Positions 1-8,440 of a stretch of DNA of 42,371 bases are shown here, one piece after another. The stretch is from positions 1-42,371 of the forward strand of contig SVSN01000018.1 in the NCBI GenBank assembly GCA_015064285.1, read 5' to 3'. Both the position numbers and the translations under genes were made by a program. How positions within the stretch are numbered: the stretch's first letter is position 1; the number at the start of each line of letters is the position of its first letter. This DNA comes from Oscillospiraceae bacterium. Lineage in GTDB: Bacteria; Bacillota; Clostridia; Oscillospirales; CAG-272. Below the pieces are notes generated by a model. It saw only the letters and a list, made by a program, of their open reading frames with translations. It was not told the origin of the DNA and did no database searches.

Positions 1-104
1 TGTTCGGTATTGATACGTGCGATTCTGTCGATGTCATAGAAAATATCGGCCATGTCCCGTTCCGCCTGATCGCCAAGCGCACGGATTTTTTCAGATATCT
101 GCAT
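1..104 (-). CDS. Methionine gamma-lyase-like / aluminium resistance family protein, N-terminal part only
   Basis: An open frame begins at an ATG (104-102) and runs off the left edge of the window after about 34 codons. The visible residues start MQISEKIRALGDQAERDM and continue with a segment ending in DRIARINTEQ. This resembles the start of the PLP-dependent family annotated as methionine gamma-lyase-like or aluminium resistance protein, whose N-terminus reads similarly (a helix, then an IDEIAEYNQ-like segment). An AAGGA ribosome-binding site lies about 10 bases upstream. It is the last visible gene of the minus-strand series and follows the CapA-like gene after a 53-base gap. The family call rests on this short N-terminus alone, so the gene is well supported but the function is tentative. 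Confidence 0.5.
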   Translation of the reverse strand, partial: MQISEKIRALGDQAERDMADIFYDIDRIARINTE

Positions 105-157
105 AACTTTGTTGTCCTTTTGGTTTTATAAAATAATTTGTATACTGTAAAAAACGG

Positions 158-1501
158 TTATCCGCCCATTTCCTCCCGGAAGCCGGTGACGCCCCCCGAC
201 TGGATGCAGGCATACAGCGCACAGTCCGCCGACACACCGGTGTCTGTCAGACTTACATCCACCGAAGCGATGGCAGTCTCAACGGTTTCCGCATTGAACC
301 AGAAGTTCCCGAGGGAATATACCACCGGTACGCCGTCACAGATTTCCCATGGCTGGAGTACGTGGGGGTGGGCCCCGATGATCACATCCGCACCGTGGTC
401 GATGAACAGATCCTTTTTCTTCTGCTGATCCGCGTTGACAGCCGTGGAGTTTTCCGTACCCCAGTGCACGTATGCCACCACCACATCCGCTTCTCCGGCG
501 GCTTTGTCCAGGGCGGCGAGGATGTTTTCTTCTTCATACATCAGAAAAATCCCCGGTGCAGTGTCCGTGGCTCCCGGTGTCATCCTCCATTTTTCGGCAT
601 TGGAGGCGGCCACATAGGCAATCTTCATGCCGTCCGCTATAAAACTGCGGTAAGCCATGGCTTCGGTGAGGTTTTCCCCCCCGCCCACATAGGCGACCCC
701 TGCCGCATCCAGTGCGTCCATGGTGTCCAGAAAAGCATCTCTGCCGTAGTCATGGGCATGGTTGTTGGCAAGGGAGACGATATCCACCCCGAGGGAGGAA
801 AAAATCTCTGCGTTCTCCGGCTTGCCCCGGAAGGTGTACAGCTTGTGTTCCGTCGGTGTTCCCCGGTCGGACAGGGTGCATTCGCAGTTCATCAGCGTGA
901 TATCGGCATCGGCCAGCCAACCGCGCAGATCCTTGGTAATGTTATTCGTAATATCGCTGCCCATCCGGTGATAGAGCTGCATATTGTACCAGTCATCCGC
1001 CAGACAGACATCCCCGGTAAAGACCAGTTCCGCCGTGCCGTCCGTAAACGCCGTGCCCGCAGAACCGCCGCGGATATCCCGCCATGCATGAAAGGTGTAT
1101 CCGGTGATTTCCCGGAAGAGATTTCTGGCTTCCGTAAGGCCGGTGCAGTCCGTCAGGGCATCCGCCAGCGCCAGCTTCTGTGTATCCGGCAGGCTGTCCA
1201 GCAGGGCGCCGTCCGTCACATCCGCAATGTCCGCCTGCCGCAGGACATCACTGTCCGGCAGTGCCCGGATGATTTTTGACAGTGCTTCTCCGGTGGGGAT
1301 TTCCGGCGTTTCCGGTGGGACAGGCTCGGTTTCCGGCATTTCTTCGTCCGTCTCCGGCATTTCCGTTTCGACGGCTTCGGTTTCCGGTGTGGTCTGTGGC
1401 GGTTCTGCCGTTTCTGCAGATTCTGTTTCGTTCTGCCCGCCGCATCCGGTGAGAAGAAGACTGCAGAGAAGAAGAGTCGCCAGTGTTCTTGTATATCGCA
1501 T
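158..1501 (-). CDS. CapA-family lipoprotein (metallophosphatase-like fold)
   Basis: The 447-residue product starts with a lipoprotein signal peptide whose lipobox LLTGC puts the lipidated cysteine at residue 20. A long Thr/Glu/Pro-rich linker (about residues 25-70) follows, typical of clostridial surface lipoproteins. The catalytic-like domain (about 150-440) carries the CapA signature blocks: LVFTGDVCLADDW, NCECTLSDRG, SLANNHAHDYG, YVHWGTEN, GAHPHVLQPWE and YSLGNFWFN. The family includes poly-gamma-glutamate synthesis protein CapA and many uncharacterised calcineurin-like outer-surface proteins. No capB/capC partners are present, so poly-gamma-glutamate synthesis is not supported. The start is chosen by the signal peptide, as no strong ribosome-binding site is visible. 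The gene lies 27 bases after the glycosyltransferase gene on the same strand. Confidence 0.85.
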   Translation of the reverse strand: MRYTRTLATLLLCSLLLTGCGGQNETESAETAEPPQTTPETEAVETEMPETDEEMPETEPVPPETPEIPTGEALSKIIRALPDSDVLRQADIADVTDGALLDSLPDTQKLALADALTDCTGLTEARNLFREITGYTFHAWRDIRGGSAGTAFTDGTAELVFTGDVCLADDWYNMQLYHRMGSDITNNITKDLRGWLADADITLMNCECTLSDRGTPTEHKLYTFRGKPENAEIFSSLGVDIVSLANNHAHDYGRDAFLDTMDALDAAGVAYVGGGENLTEAMAYRSFIADGMKIAYVAASNAEKWRMTPGATDTAPGIFLMYEEENILAALDKAAGEADVVVAYVHWGTENSTAVNADQQKKKDLFIDHGADVIIGAHPHVLQPWEICDGVPVVYSLGNFWFNAETVETAIASVDVSLTDTGVSADCALYACIQSGGVTGFREEMGG

Positions 1502-1528
1502 GAATTGTTATTTCGTACTTTCGGTTTT

Positions 1529-2671
1529 CTATATTTCCATAATCGGCGTGACGGCCAGCTCCATGGCGAACCGGCATACCCGTTCCGCCGCTCCCGCACC
1601 GGCAAGGGCTTGTACACACCGGCCCATGGATTCCAGACGGACGGGGGAGGTCAGCAGCTGATACAGGCATTCTTCCACCGGACAGGTTTCCGAAGCCGCC
1701 GAGGCCGCGCCGTTGTTCAGCAGAAATTCCGTGTTCCGCTGCTCCTGTCCCGGGATGGGATTGACAATGACCATGGGCAGACCCTTGGCCAGAGATTCCG
1801 ATGTAGTAAGCCCGCCCGGCTTGGTGACGATGCAGTCCGATGCGTCCATCAGCAGGGAAATATAGTCCACAAAGCCGGTGGTCAGCACCGTATGCCGCAG
1901 TTTTTCTTCCGTAATCAGACTGTCAATCCGGCCTTTTGCCTCTTTGTTGTTTCCGCAGACCACCACCATCTGGAAATCCGTGTTTCCGTGGATACTGTCG
2001 ATCTGCCGGACGGTTTCGTCCAGATTGCCGTAGCCCATGGAACCGCCCATGATCAGGAGGGTGACTTTGTCCGGATCCAGCCCCAGCTTTGTTCTGGCCT
2101 CCCGCTTCGGTACAGTCTGCAGAAACTGCGGCCGGATGGGGATTCCATAGGGCAGAATCTGCTCCGGCCGGAAGCCTTTGCGAAGCCCCTGGAGAAGCAG
2201 TCCTTCCGCCGGCGTGACCACATAATCGTTCCGGGTACAGTCTTCCCAGTAGGGGTGGAAGGTGAAGTCGGTCAGAATCCCCACAGTGGGGATAGACAGC
2301 ATCTTTTTTTCTTTCAGGTGATCCAGAATCATCCCGGCGAAGGGATGGGTAAACAGAATCACGCCGTAGTCATCGTGGTTGATAAAATCGGCGATGTCCC
2401 CGGCGAAAGCCATATCCACCAGATGGGTAACGGCCTTTTCATCGCCCCGCCGTTTTTCCGCCAGCCGGTAGCCCACTTCATAGGCGCGTCTGGCCTTTTC
2501 GGTAACCAGCAGATAGCCTTCCGACAGAAATTTCGCCAAAGCCGGGGAAATGTACTGGAAAGTGTCCAGCACCGTACATTCGGCACCCAGCCGTTCAAAC
2601 TCCTCTCTGAGGGCTTTTGCTGTGGAATTGTGTCCTTCTCCTGCAGTGACAGATAAAATCAGGATTTTCAT
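1529..2671 (-). CDS. MGDG synthase-like glycosyltransferase (GT28-type, UgtP relative)
   Basis: The 380-residue product begins MKILILSVTAGEGHNSTAKA. This is the glycine/histidine-rich opening of the monogalactosyldiacylglycerol-synthase N-terminal domain, which binds the diacylglycerol acceptor. The second half has the GT28 C-terminal nucleotide-sugar fold with a GGSMGYGN loop near residue 210 and the donor-binding segment TKPGGLTTSESLAKGLPMV near 290-308. Relatives transfer glucose or galactose to diacylglycerol to make membrane glycolipids and lipoteichoic acid anchors at the inner face of the membrane. No membrane-spanning segment is visible, as expected for a peripheral enzyme. A GGAGG site lies 8 bases before the ATG. 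The sugar donor cannot be read from sequence. Confidence 0.85.
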   Translation of the reverse strand: MKILILSVTAGEGHNSTAKALREEFERLGAECTVLDTFQYISPALAKFLSEGYLLVTEKARRAYEVGYRLAEKRRGDEKAVTHLVDMAFAGDIADFINHDDYGVILFTHPFAGMILDHLKEKKMLSIPTVGILTDFTFHPYWEDCTRNDYVVTPAEGLLLQGLRKGFRPEQILPYGIPIRPQFLQTVPKREARTKLGLDPDKVTLLIMGGSMGYGNLDETVRQIDSIHGNTDFQMVVVCGNNKEAKGRIDSLITEEKLRHTVLTTGFVDYISLLMDASDCIVTKPGGLTTSESLAKGLPMVIVNPIPGQEQRNTEFLLNNGAASAASETCPVEECLYQLLTSPVRLESMGRCVQALAGAGAAERVCRFAMELAVTPIMEI

Positions 2672-2713
2672 AAGGGTTCTCCTCCGTAAATCTGTCGTGC
2701 AAGGGCCAGCCGT

Positions 2714-3316
2714 TTACCGTTTTCCGGCAGGACGGCTCACCTTTGCATTTTTTCCGTTTTTCTTTTCGGCCATGGAGAAGCCGAAGCGGCCCAGCATATC
2801 ACCGACCGCATAATAGGTTCCGTGGGCATAGCAGCAGAGGGAGGCTCTGGCCATGTCCAGCCGTCCTTCCTCGTCCAGCAGGCTTTCGTCCAGGGCAACC
2901 CTGGTAATGTCCGCCATGAACATATCGTGGGAACCCAGGTGCAGAATATCGGTCACCCGGCATTCCAGCGCCATGGGGCTTTCGGCAATCCGGGGAACGG
3001 CCACCGTGGCGGACTTTTCCATGGTCAGACCGCATTTCTCCCATTTGTTGACCTTCCGTCCGGTGACCATGCCGCAGTAGTCGCAGGCTTCCGCTATGGC
3101 GGCAGGCACCAGATTGATGACAAACTCTCCCGTTTCCGTCAGAAGTCCGTGGGAATGCCGCTCGGGACGGACGGAAATATAGGTTTTCGGCGGCTCGGAG
3201 TTGATAATCCCCGTCCAGCCGATGGTGATGATATTGGCGTCCTTACCGCTGCCCACCGTCACCATCACAGCCGGAACCGGTGCCAGCAGAGTGCCGCCTT
3301 TCCATTCGGTTTTCAT
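2714..3316 (-). CDS. Flavin reductase / flavoredoxin-like FMN protein
   Basis: The 200-residue product is a single split-barrel flavin-binding domain. It opens with PVPAVMVTVGSGKDANIITIGWTGIINSEPP, contains the SVRPERHSHGLLTETGEFVINL segment, and ends with a conserved YYAVGDMLGRFGFS stretch. Anaerobes use such proteins as FMN-dependent electron carriers or NAD(P)H:flavin reductases. The physiological partner is unknown. The gene starts 3 bases after the dus stop codon, and its ribosome-binding site (GAGGAG) lies inside the last dus codons, so the two are probably translationally coupled. A Lys-rich tail (residues 185-200) is unremarkable. Confidence 0.8.
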   Translation of the reverse strand: MKTEWKGGTLLAPVPAVMVTVGSGKDANIITIGWTGIINSEPPKTYISVRPERHSHGLLTETGEFVINLVPAAIAEACDYCGMVTGRKVNKWEKCGLTMEKSATVAVPRIAESPMALECRVTDILHLGSHDMFMADITRVALDESLLDEEGRLDMARASLCCYAHGTYYAVGDMLGRFGFSMAEKKNGKNAKVSRPAGKR

Positions 3317-3319
3317 AAT

Positions 3320-4303
3320 TTACTCCTCAATTTCCAGAATTGACAGAAATTCTCCCAGGGTTTCCGCATGGTTCAGCCGGTCCCGCATCCGGGCGCTGCC
3401 CCGCATTCCCTGCAGGAAATAGGCCGCCCTGCCTCTGGATTCCCGGATGCCAACGTGCTCTCCTTTTTCTGCCACCACTTCTTTTGCCAGCCGGGCAGCC
3501 ATACGGCGTCTGTCCCCTTCCGTGGGAACAAAAGGCTCTTTCCCGGCGGCTGTTTCCAGAATCTGCCGGAAAATCCAGGGATTGCCCAGCGCGCCTCTGC
3601 CGATCATCACGCCGTCACAGCCCATGTTCAGCATGGTCATGGCGTCCTCGGTGGTGGTAATGTCTCCGTTGCCCACGATTTCGCAGGCAGGAACGGTACC
3701 GCGCAGGGCGGCAATCAGATCCGCCAGCACTTCCAGCCGGATGCCCGGGGTGTACAGTTCTTCTTTGGTGCGGCAGTGGAGGGACACCCTGTCGGCGCCC
3801 GCCTGTGCCAGCATGACAGCCATCTCCGGCGCATTGATGCTCTCCGCATCCCAGCCCGCACGGATCTTCACCGAAAGGGGCTTGCCGTATTTCCGGCAGA
3901 CGGGGGCAACCGCTTCCACGATCTGCGCCGCCAGCTCCGGGGTTTTCATCAGCCCGCTGCCGTCCCCGTTGGAGGTGACTTTCCGCACCGGGCAGCCCAT
4001 GTTGATGTCGATTCCGGCAGGTTCTGCGGCATACCGGCAGCCTTCGTATCCGCCGGTCAGCAGAATCTCTGCCCCTTCCGCCATCATCGCGGGATCATGT
4101 CCGAATATCTGAAACGTCACCGGCCCTTCCCCTTCCAGGATCCTTGCCAGTGACGCTGTTTTTTTATCTCTGTAATGGAGCGCTGCCGCCGAGATCATCT
4201 CGCTGACCGTTTCCAGGCATCCGTTTTCCGCACAGATCCGCCGGAACGGTCCGTCCGTATACCCGGCCATCGGCGCCAGTACCAACCGGATTTCATCCGT
4301 CAT
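3320..4303 (-). CDS. dus: tRNA-dihydrouridine synthase
   Basis: The 327-residue product matches the Dus family over its whole length. It has the N-terminal FMN-barrel opening LVLAPMAGYTDGPFRRICAENG, the active-site region INMGCPVRKVTSNGDGSGLM with the conserved catalytic cysteine, the HCRTKEELYTPG phosphate-binding region, and the late barrel motif GNGDITTTEDAM followed by DGVMIGRGALGNPW. The enzyme reduces uridine to dihydrouridine in the D-loop of tRNA using FMN and NADPH. The start ATG has a GGAG site at proper spacing. The gene sits between mreD and the flavoredoxin-like gene. Whether it is a DusB type cannot be settled here. Confidence 0.92.
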   Translation of the reverse strand: MTDEIRLVLAPMAGYTDGPFRRICAENGCLETVSEMISAAALHYRDKKTASLARILEGEGPVTFQIFGHDPAMMAEGAEILLTGGYEGCRYAAEPAGIDINMGCPVRKVTSNGDGSGLMKTPELAAQIVEAVAPVCRKYGKPLSVKIRAGWDAESINAPEMAVMLAQAGADRVSLHCRTKEELYTPGIRLEVLADLIAALRGTVPACEIVGNGDITTTEDAMTMLNMGCDGVMIGRGALGNPWIFRQILETAAGKEPFVPTEGDRRRMAARLAKEVVAEKGEHVGIRESRGRAAYFLQGMRGSARMRDRLNHAETLGEFLSILEIEE

Positions 4304-4369
4304 ATTTCTACTCCTTCAAAACCTGCCCTGCAGGTAAAAATGCAAACCGTAAAACCACAGGTTCTTCCG

Positions 4370-5062
4370 TTACTGCGAGACCTTTCCTTCCGCCAGCCGG
4401 AACGCAAACCGTACCGCCAGATGCGGCAGGAACGCAAAGAGGACAGCGGCGAAAAACTCCGGAATGGTTACGTGAATAATGGCAGCAGGCAGACTGACAT
4501 AGGGACTGGACGTAAAGAGAATCACCAGTGTGAACAGGCAGCGAAGCAAAGTGGTGACCACAGTATACATGGCCCGCACTGCCAGTCCGTCCCGGAAATA
4601 GTAAACCGTCAGAAGACCGCAGAGATATCCCGCCGGCATATACAGCAGGGACAGGATTGTAACGGTGGAACCGCCCAGAGATTCGATAATGAATGCCGCC
4701 GCCAGTCCGCTGACAGCGCCCCATTTTTCTCTCGCCGTCATGGATATGGCCACCACCAGCGGCAGCATCAGATCCGGCACAGCGCCGAAGGGTTTGAACC
4801 GGGCAAACAAAGTGGTCTGCAGCAGAGCAAAAAAAGAAATCAGTATCAGGCAGACCAGCCCGCGGATGATGGGTTCGATTTCAATGGACAGACCCAGCCG
4901 CCAGCCGTTCAGCTTTTCCAGAAGGGTTTCCGGCTGTTTTTCTTCCGGAAGGCCGGGATCTGTCCGGTTCCGGTTCTGATTCCGGTTCTGGTTTTGGGGA
5001 GAACCCGGGTACCGGTCCTGCAGGTTGTAGGGGCCTCTCTGCCCGGGAGTAGGGCTGTTCAC
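4370..5062 (-). CDS. mreD: Rod shape-determining protein MreD with N-terminal extension
   Basis: The 230-residue product is a polytopic membrane protein in the MreD position directly after mreC. The first 60 or so residues are a hydrophilic Gln/Asn/Arg/Pro-rich cytoplasmic extension with NQNRNQNRNR repeats. About five hydrophobic segments follow (roughly 70-95, 97-120, 122-150, 155-185 and 190-222). MreD is a membrane partner of the elongasome that joins MreC and MreB to peptidoglycan synthases. Typical MreD is about 160-180 residues, so the extension explains the extra length. The start is a GTG with AGGTGAT 8 bases upstream. The function call relies on context and topology, because MreD sequence is poorly conserved. 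Confidence 0.8.
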   Translation of the reverse strand: MNSPTPGQRGPYNLQDRYPGSPQNQNRNQNRNRTDPGLPEEKQPETLLEKLNGWRLGLSIEIEPIIRGLVCLILISFFALLQTTLFARFKPFGAVPDLMLPLVVAISMTAREKWGAVSGLAAAFIIESLGGSTVTILSLLYMPAGYLCGLLTVYYFRDGLAVRAMYTVVTTLLRCLFTLVILFTSSPYVSLPAAIIHVTIPEFFAAVLFAFLPHLAVRFAFRLAEGKVSQ

Positions 5063-5098
5063 GGAAGATCACCTGCCTTTTCCGAAGATTTTATGATA

Positions 5099-5935
5099 TT
5101 ATTCTGCGTACAGTGTAAAGTCGGTAATAATCATGACATCGCTGACGTCAGACACCGGTGCCACGCACTGCACAAATGCGGTTTTCGTACGGGTATAGGG
5201 ATTGGTTTCCAGAGACTGGACATATCCGACTACCAGACCTCTGGGATACACCCCGAAACCGGAAGTCAGAATACGGTCGCCTGCCTGAATGGTGGTATCG
5301 TCAGCCAGATACTGCACTTTCACAAGCCCGTCGCCGGTAAGCTGGATATCCCCTTCCGCCACGCCGGATTCGCCGGTGCGCTCCACGTACACACCCACAG
5401 CCGACTGGGCTTCCAGCAGTGTGGTGACACGGGACCAGTTATACCCTACTTCGGTAATCTGCCCGACCACCCCGGCGGCGGTAACCACAGGCATACCCAC
5501 AGTGATTCCCGCGCCGCTGCCGGTATCCAGGGTAAGCACGGAGGAATAGTTCCCGCTTTCCCGGCCGGTTACGGTGGCGGCAGTCATTTTATAGTCGGTA
5601 TGCTGTCTTTTCATATCCAGGAAGTCGCTCATCCAGGCGTACATTTCTTCCATTTCCTTGTTGTCGTAGATCTGTGCCTGCAGGGACGCCACTTCTTCCT
5701 TCAGCGCCATGTTCTCTTCCACCAGCGCATCAAACCGGTAAAAATACCCGGCAAAACCGTCTACCGCATCTCCCGCCGCATGAAACACCTTCTGCATTGG
5801 CGTCAGAAGCACGTTCACCATATCCCGGAATACAAACGTTACCCCCATATTATAGTACACCATGGGCACAATGGTCACCAGCAGTGCCAGCACGGTCATG
5901 ATGTAGAAAAATCGGTTTTTGAAAAACTGCTTCAT
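5099..5935 (-). CDS. mreC: Rod shape-determining protein MreC
   Basis: The product, 278 residues from the chosen start, has one N-terminal membrane anchor (about residues 6-27), a coiled-coil region (about 55-85) and the extracytoplasmic beta-barrel domain of MreC. The barrel shows the conserved GITVGMPVVTAAGVVGQI and DRILTSGFGVYPRGLVVG segments. MreC scaffolds the elongasome outside the membrane and activates PBP2/RodA. The ATG at 5935 is preferred because a GGAG site lies 6 bases before it and the residues after it form the membrane anchor. Reading further upstream to 6004 adds 23 residues with no such signal. The gene follows mreB after about 140 bases and precedes mreD by 36 bases. Confidence 0.93.
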   Translation of the reverse strand: MKQFFKNRFFYIMTVLALLVTIVPMVYYNMGVTFVFRDMVNVLLTPMQKVFHAAGDAVDGFAGYFYRFDALVEENMALKEEVASLQAQIYDNKEMEEMYAWMSDFLDMKRQHTDYKMTAATVTGRESGNYSSVLTLDTGSGAGITVGMPVVTAAGVVGQITEVGYNWSRVTTLLEAQSAVGVYVERTGESGVAEGDIQLTGDGLVKVQYLADDTTIQAGDRILTSGFGVYPRGLVVGYVQSLETNPYTRTKTAFVQCVAPVSDVSDVMIITDFTLYAE

Positions 5936-6044
5936 GTGGGGCTCCTTTTCGTTAGTATTCCAAAACATTCGGGAGGGGAAACGCGGCTTTCGCAAATGTG
6001 TCACTGCAGCGGGCGCAGTAAAATCTCACTGCCGCACACGCCCA

Positions 6045-6079
6045 ATAATTCTTATTTCTTAATTCTTACTTCTTAATTA
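6045..6079 (-). repeat. Purine-rich heptamer tract at the mreB stop codon
   Basis: Read on the minus strand, the TAA stop is the start of repeated AGAATTA/AGAAGTA-like heptamers (TTAAGAAGTAAGAATTAAG and on). Similar tracts directly follow the stop codons of the GNAT gene (17812-17829), azlD (22545-22575), the radical SAM gene (34200-34216) and thiI (37028-37057). Confidence 0.65.
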
Positions 6080-7078
6080 TCTCGTCCGGTACCGGATGCT
6101 GCCGTGGAGGCCTTCGGTTTCGATGATGCGGCCGATGCCGATGGCTACACTGTCGATGGGGCCTTTGGCAATGACGGTACGGATGCCGGTAACCCGGGAG
6201 ATCAGCAGATCCAGTCCGGCCAGCAGCGCGCCGCCGCCGGAGAGCATGATCCCGGTGTCATAGATATCGGATGCCAGCTCAGGCGGAGTATTTTCCAGAG
6301 TAGTCCGGATACTTTCCACAATATGCTGCACCTGATCGCTCATGGCTTCCCGGATTTCCGCTGAGGAAATGGACACGATGGCAGGCAGGCCGTTGAGCAG
6401 ATTCCGACCCTGAATGCTGACGGCACCTCTGTCTGCGGCGGGATGGACACTGCCGATCCGCTTTTTCAGCATTTCCGCCGTCACATCCCCGATGAGGATA
6501 TTGTATTTCCGTTTTATGTAGGCAATGATGGCTTCGTCCAGCTCATCCCCTGCAATCCGCAGAGAAGTGGACAGCACGATACCGCCCAGGGAAAGCACAG
6601 CCACTTCAGTGGTACCGCCGCCGATATCGACGATCATGCAGCCTCTGGCGTCTTCCACCCGGAGACCGCTGCCGATGGCCGCTGCAATGGGTTCTTCAAT
6701 CAGGGCAACGGACTGTGCGCCGGCTTCCAGCGTAACGTCTTCCACAGCTCTTCTTTCCACTTCGGTCACGCCGTAGGGGATACAGACGATAACCTTCGGA
6801 CGGCTCATGATGGTATTGCCGGATACTTTTTTGAAATAATGCCGGAGCATGGCGGCAGTGATATCAAATTCCGCAATAACCCCGTCCTTCAGGGGACGCA
6901 TGGCCACAATGGAACCGGGGGTTTTCCCCAGCATCATTTTGGCTTCGCTGCCCACAGCCACAACCCGACGGCTTTTGGCTTCCACAGCCACTACAGAGGG
7001 CTCTCTGAGGGCAACGCCCCGTCCTTTTACATAAACCAGTGTATTGGCAGTACCCAGGTCAATTCCGATGCTTTTCAT
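6077..7078 (-). CDS. mreB: Rod shape-determining protein MreB
   Basis: The 333-residue actin homologue starts MKSIGIDLGTANTLVYVKG, the phosphate-1 loop of the actin ATPase fold. It contains the phosphate-2 loop DIGGGTTEVAVLSLGG and the adenosine motif GIMLSGGGALLAGLD. It polymerises under the membrane and guides lateral peptidoglycan synthesis, with MreC and MreD encoded next. The start ATG overlaps the maf stop codon (ATGA), and GGAGG lies 10 bases upstream. The length is normal for MreB/Mbl. A purine-rich heptamer tract begins directly at the TAA stop (see the repeat entry). Which MreB paralogue this is cannot be told here. Confidence 0.96.
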   Translation of the reverse strand: MKSIGIDLGTANTLVYVKGRGVALREPSVVAVEAKSRRVVAVGSEAKMMLGKTPGSIVAMRPLKDGVIAEFDITAAMLRHYFKKVSGNTIMSRPKVIVCIPYGVTEVERRAVEDVTLEAGAQSVALIEEPIAAAIGSGLRVEDARGCMIVDIGGGTTEVAVLSLGGIVLSTSLRIAGDELDEAIIAYIKRKYNILIGDVTAEMLKKRIGSVHPAADRGAVSIQGRNLLNGLPAIVSISSAEIREAMSDQVQHIVESIRTTLENTPPELASDIYDTGIMLSGGGALLAGLDLLISRVTGIRTVIAKGPIDSVAIGIGRIIETEGLHGSIRYRTR

Positions 7079-7668
7079 GTCCGCTGTGCCTCCATTTCCC
7101 GCAGGGCTTCGTACACTGCTGTCACAGGCAGCCCCACCACATTATAATATTCGCCCTTCAGCTCTTTCACAAAGACACAGGCTTCCTCCTGGATGCCATA
7201 GGCACCGGCTTTGTCGTAAGGCTGGGCAATTTCGATATATTCTTCAATTTCATCCTCTGTCAGTGTCCGGAAGGTCACTTCAGTGGTTTCGGCAAAGCAC
7301 TTTTCCCCGCCCGTCCAGTCTGTCAGGCACACCCCGGTAATGACCTTATGGGTTCTGCCGGACATGAGCCGGAACATCCGCACGGCATCGTCGTGATCCT
7401 TCGGCTTGCCCAGTACCTCACCGGTCTGGGGAATATAGACCACCGTATCGGCGGAGAGTACCACTTCACCGTTTTCCGGCGGTACTGCGCTGCCTTTCAG
7501 CCGTGCCAGCGCCATCACATAGGCTTCCGGTTCTCCCACACGGTACGACACGGCCGATTCATCCGCATGGGACACCCGTATGGTATGAGGGATCCGCGCC
7601 AGATCCAGAATTTCGTGCCGTCTGGGCGAGCCGGAGGCCAGCACCAGTCTGTATGTCATTGCATTCAT
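7075..7668 (-). CDS. maf: Maf-like nucleoside triphosphate pyrophosphatase
   Basis: The 197-residue product has the Maf opening YRLVLASGSPRRHEIL (residues 6-21), the VVLSADTVVY motif with its catalytic-site aspartate, KPKDHDDAVRMFRLMSGRTH, and the late EPYDKAGAYGIQE-like segment (here QPYDKAGAYGIQEEA). Maf proteins hydrolyse dTTP/UTP or modified nucleotides and were first described as septum inhibitors. The gene overlaps mreB by 4 bases and follows the DUF4321 gene, the usual clostridial order. GAGAGG lies 11 bases before the ATG. A second methionine at residue 4 could also be the start. Confidence 0.93.
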   Translation of the reverse strand: MNAMTYRLVLASGSPRRHEILDLARIPHTIRVSHADESAVSYRVGEPEAYVMALARLKGSAVPPENGEVVLSADTVVYIPQTGEVLGKPKDHDDAVRMFRLMSGRTHKVITGVCLTDWTGGEKCFAETTEVTFRTLTEDEIEEYIEIAQPYDKAGAYGIQEEACVFVKELKGEYYNVVGLPVTAVYEALREMEAQRT

Positions 7669-7712
7669 AATATGTTATACCTCTCGGATTTCATGATAAG
7701 GGGGACGGTGCG

Positions 7713-7970
7713 TCAGTCCTGCAGGATCAGCCGCCCCAGAAGGATGGCCAGAACTACAAAAATCACATGGGCCACCGTAATATTCACCGCCGCGCCGAAG
7801 GTCAGCGTCAGAACGTGGAGATCCAGCACAAAAGGAGCGGCAGTCCCGAAGTCCAGGCCGAAAGACAGCCAGTCCAGCCATGCCACGCCGGCTGTGATTT
7901 CCATCACCATGGAGCCGGTCACAATCCCCACCAGCACCAGCAGCAAATGGAGCCAGAAATGTTTCCGCAT
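7713..7970 (-). CDS. DUF4321-type small membrane protein
   Basis: The 85-residue product has an N-terminal hydrophobic segment (about 6-28) and a second one (about 58-82), with a short hydrophilic ending LGRLILQD. Size, topology and position next to maf-mreBCD match the DUF4321 family found in Clostridia, whose function is unknown. AGAGGAAAT lies a few bases before the ATG. The dut stop codon is 12 bases upstream, so the gene is very likely cotranscribed with dut and maf. Its location suggests a role at the envelope, but nothing in the sequence proves this. Confidence 0.75.
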   Translation of the reverse strand: MRKHFWLHLLLVLVGIVTGSMVMEITAGVAWLDWLSFGLDFGTAAPFVLDLHVLTLTFGAAVNITVAHVIFVVLAILLGRLILQD

Positions 7971-7982
7971 ATGTATTTCCTC

Positions 7983-8423
7983 TTATTTCGTGCCCGTATG
8001 GCCGAAGCCGCCGGCACCTCTTTCGGTTTCATCCAGGGTATCCGCCTCTGTGAACTGTGCCCGCAGAACCGGCATCACCAGCAGCTGTGCAATCCGTTCG
8101 CCGGGTTCAATGGTGACTGCATCTTTTCCAAGGTTCACAAGACCTACGCCGATTTCGCCCCGGTAGTCCGCGTCCACTATGCCGATGCCGTTGGAAAGGG
8201 TAACGCCTTTCTTTACCGCAAGACCGCTTCTGGCGGCGATCACCAGCACGCAGTCGTCACTGTCCGGCTGGGCAGCGATCCCGGTGGGCACGAGGGCTCT
8301 GTCCATAGGAAAGAGGGTAAGCGGCGCATCGATGGCGGCGCACAGATCCGCACCGGCTGCCATCGGTGACTGATATGCCGGGAGTTTTGCGTTTTCCCGG
8401 AGCTTCTGAATTCTGATCGTCAT
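7983..8423 (-). CDS. dut: Deoxyuridine 5'-triphosphate nucleotidohydrolase (dUTPase)
   Basis: The 146-residue product carries the five trimeric dUTPase motifs in order: AAGADLCAA, ARSGLAVKKG, GIGIVDADYRGEIGVGLVN, PGERIAQLLVMPV and the C-terminal RGAGGFGHTG arm that closes over the active site of a neighbouring subunit. It converts dUTP to dUMP and pyrophosphate, keeping uracil out of DNA and feeding thymidylate synthesis. AAGGAGG lies 7 bases before the ATG. The gene lies between the U32 gene and the DUF4321 gene with gaps of under 20 bases. Confidence 0.97.
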   Translation of the reverse strand: MTIRIQKLRENAKLPAYQSPMAAGADLCAAIDAPLTLFPMDRALVPTGIAAQPDSDDCVLVIAARSGLAVKKGVTLSNGIGIVDADYRGEIGVGLVNLGKDAVTIEPGERIAQLLVMPVLRAQFTEADTLDETERGAGGFGHTGTK

Positions 8424-8440
8424 GTGGGCCTCCTTGGTTT

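Noticed and set aside
158-1501. Poly-gamma-glutamate capsule locus
   Set aside because: Only a CapA-like protein is present, and no CapB, CapC or CapD gene lies nearby.
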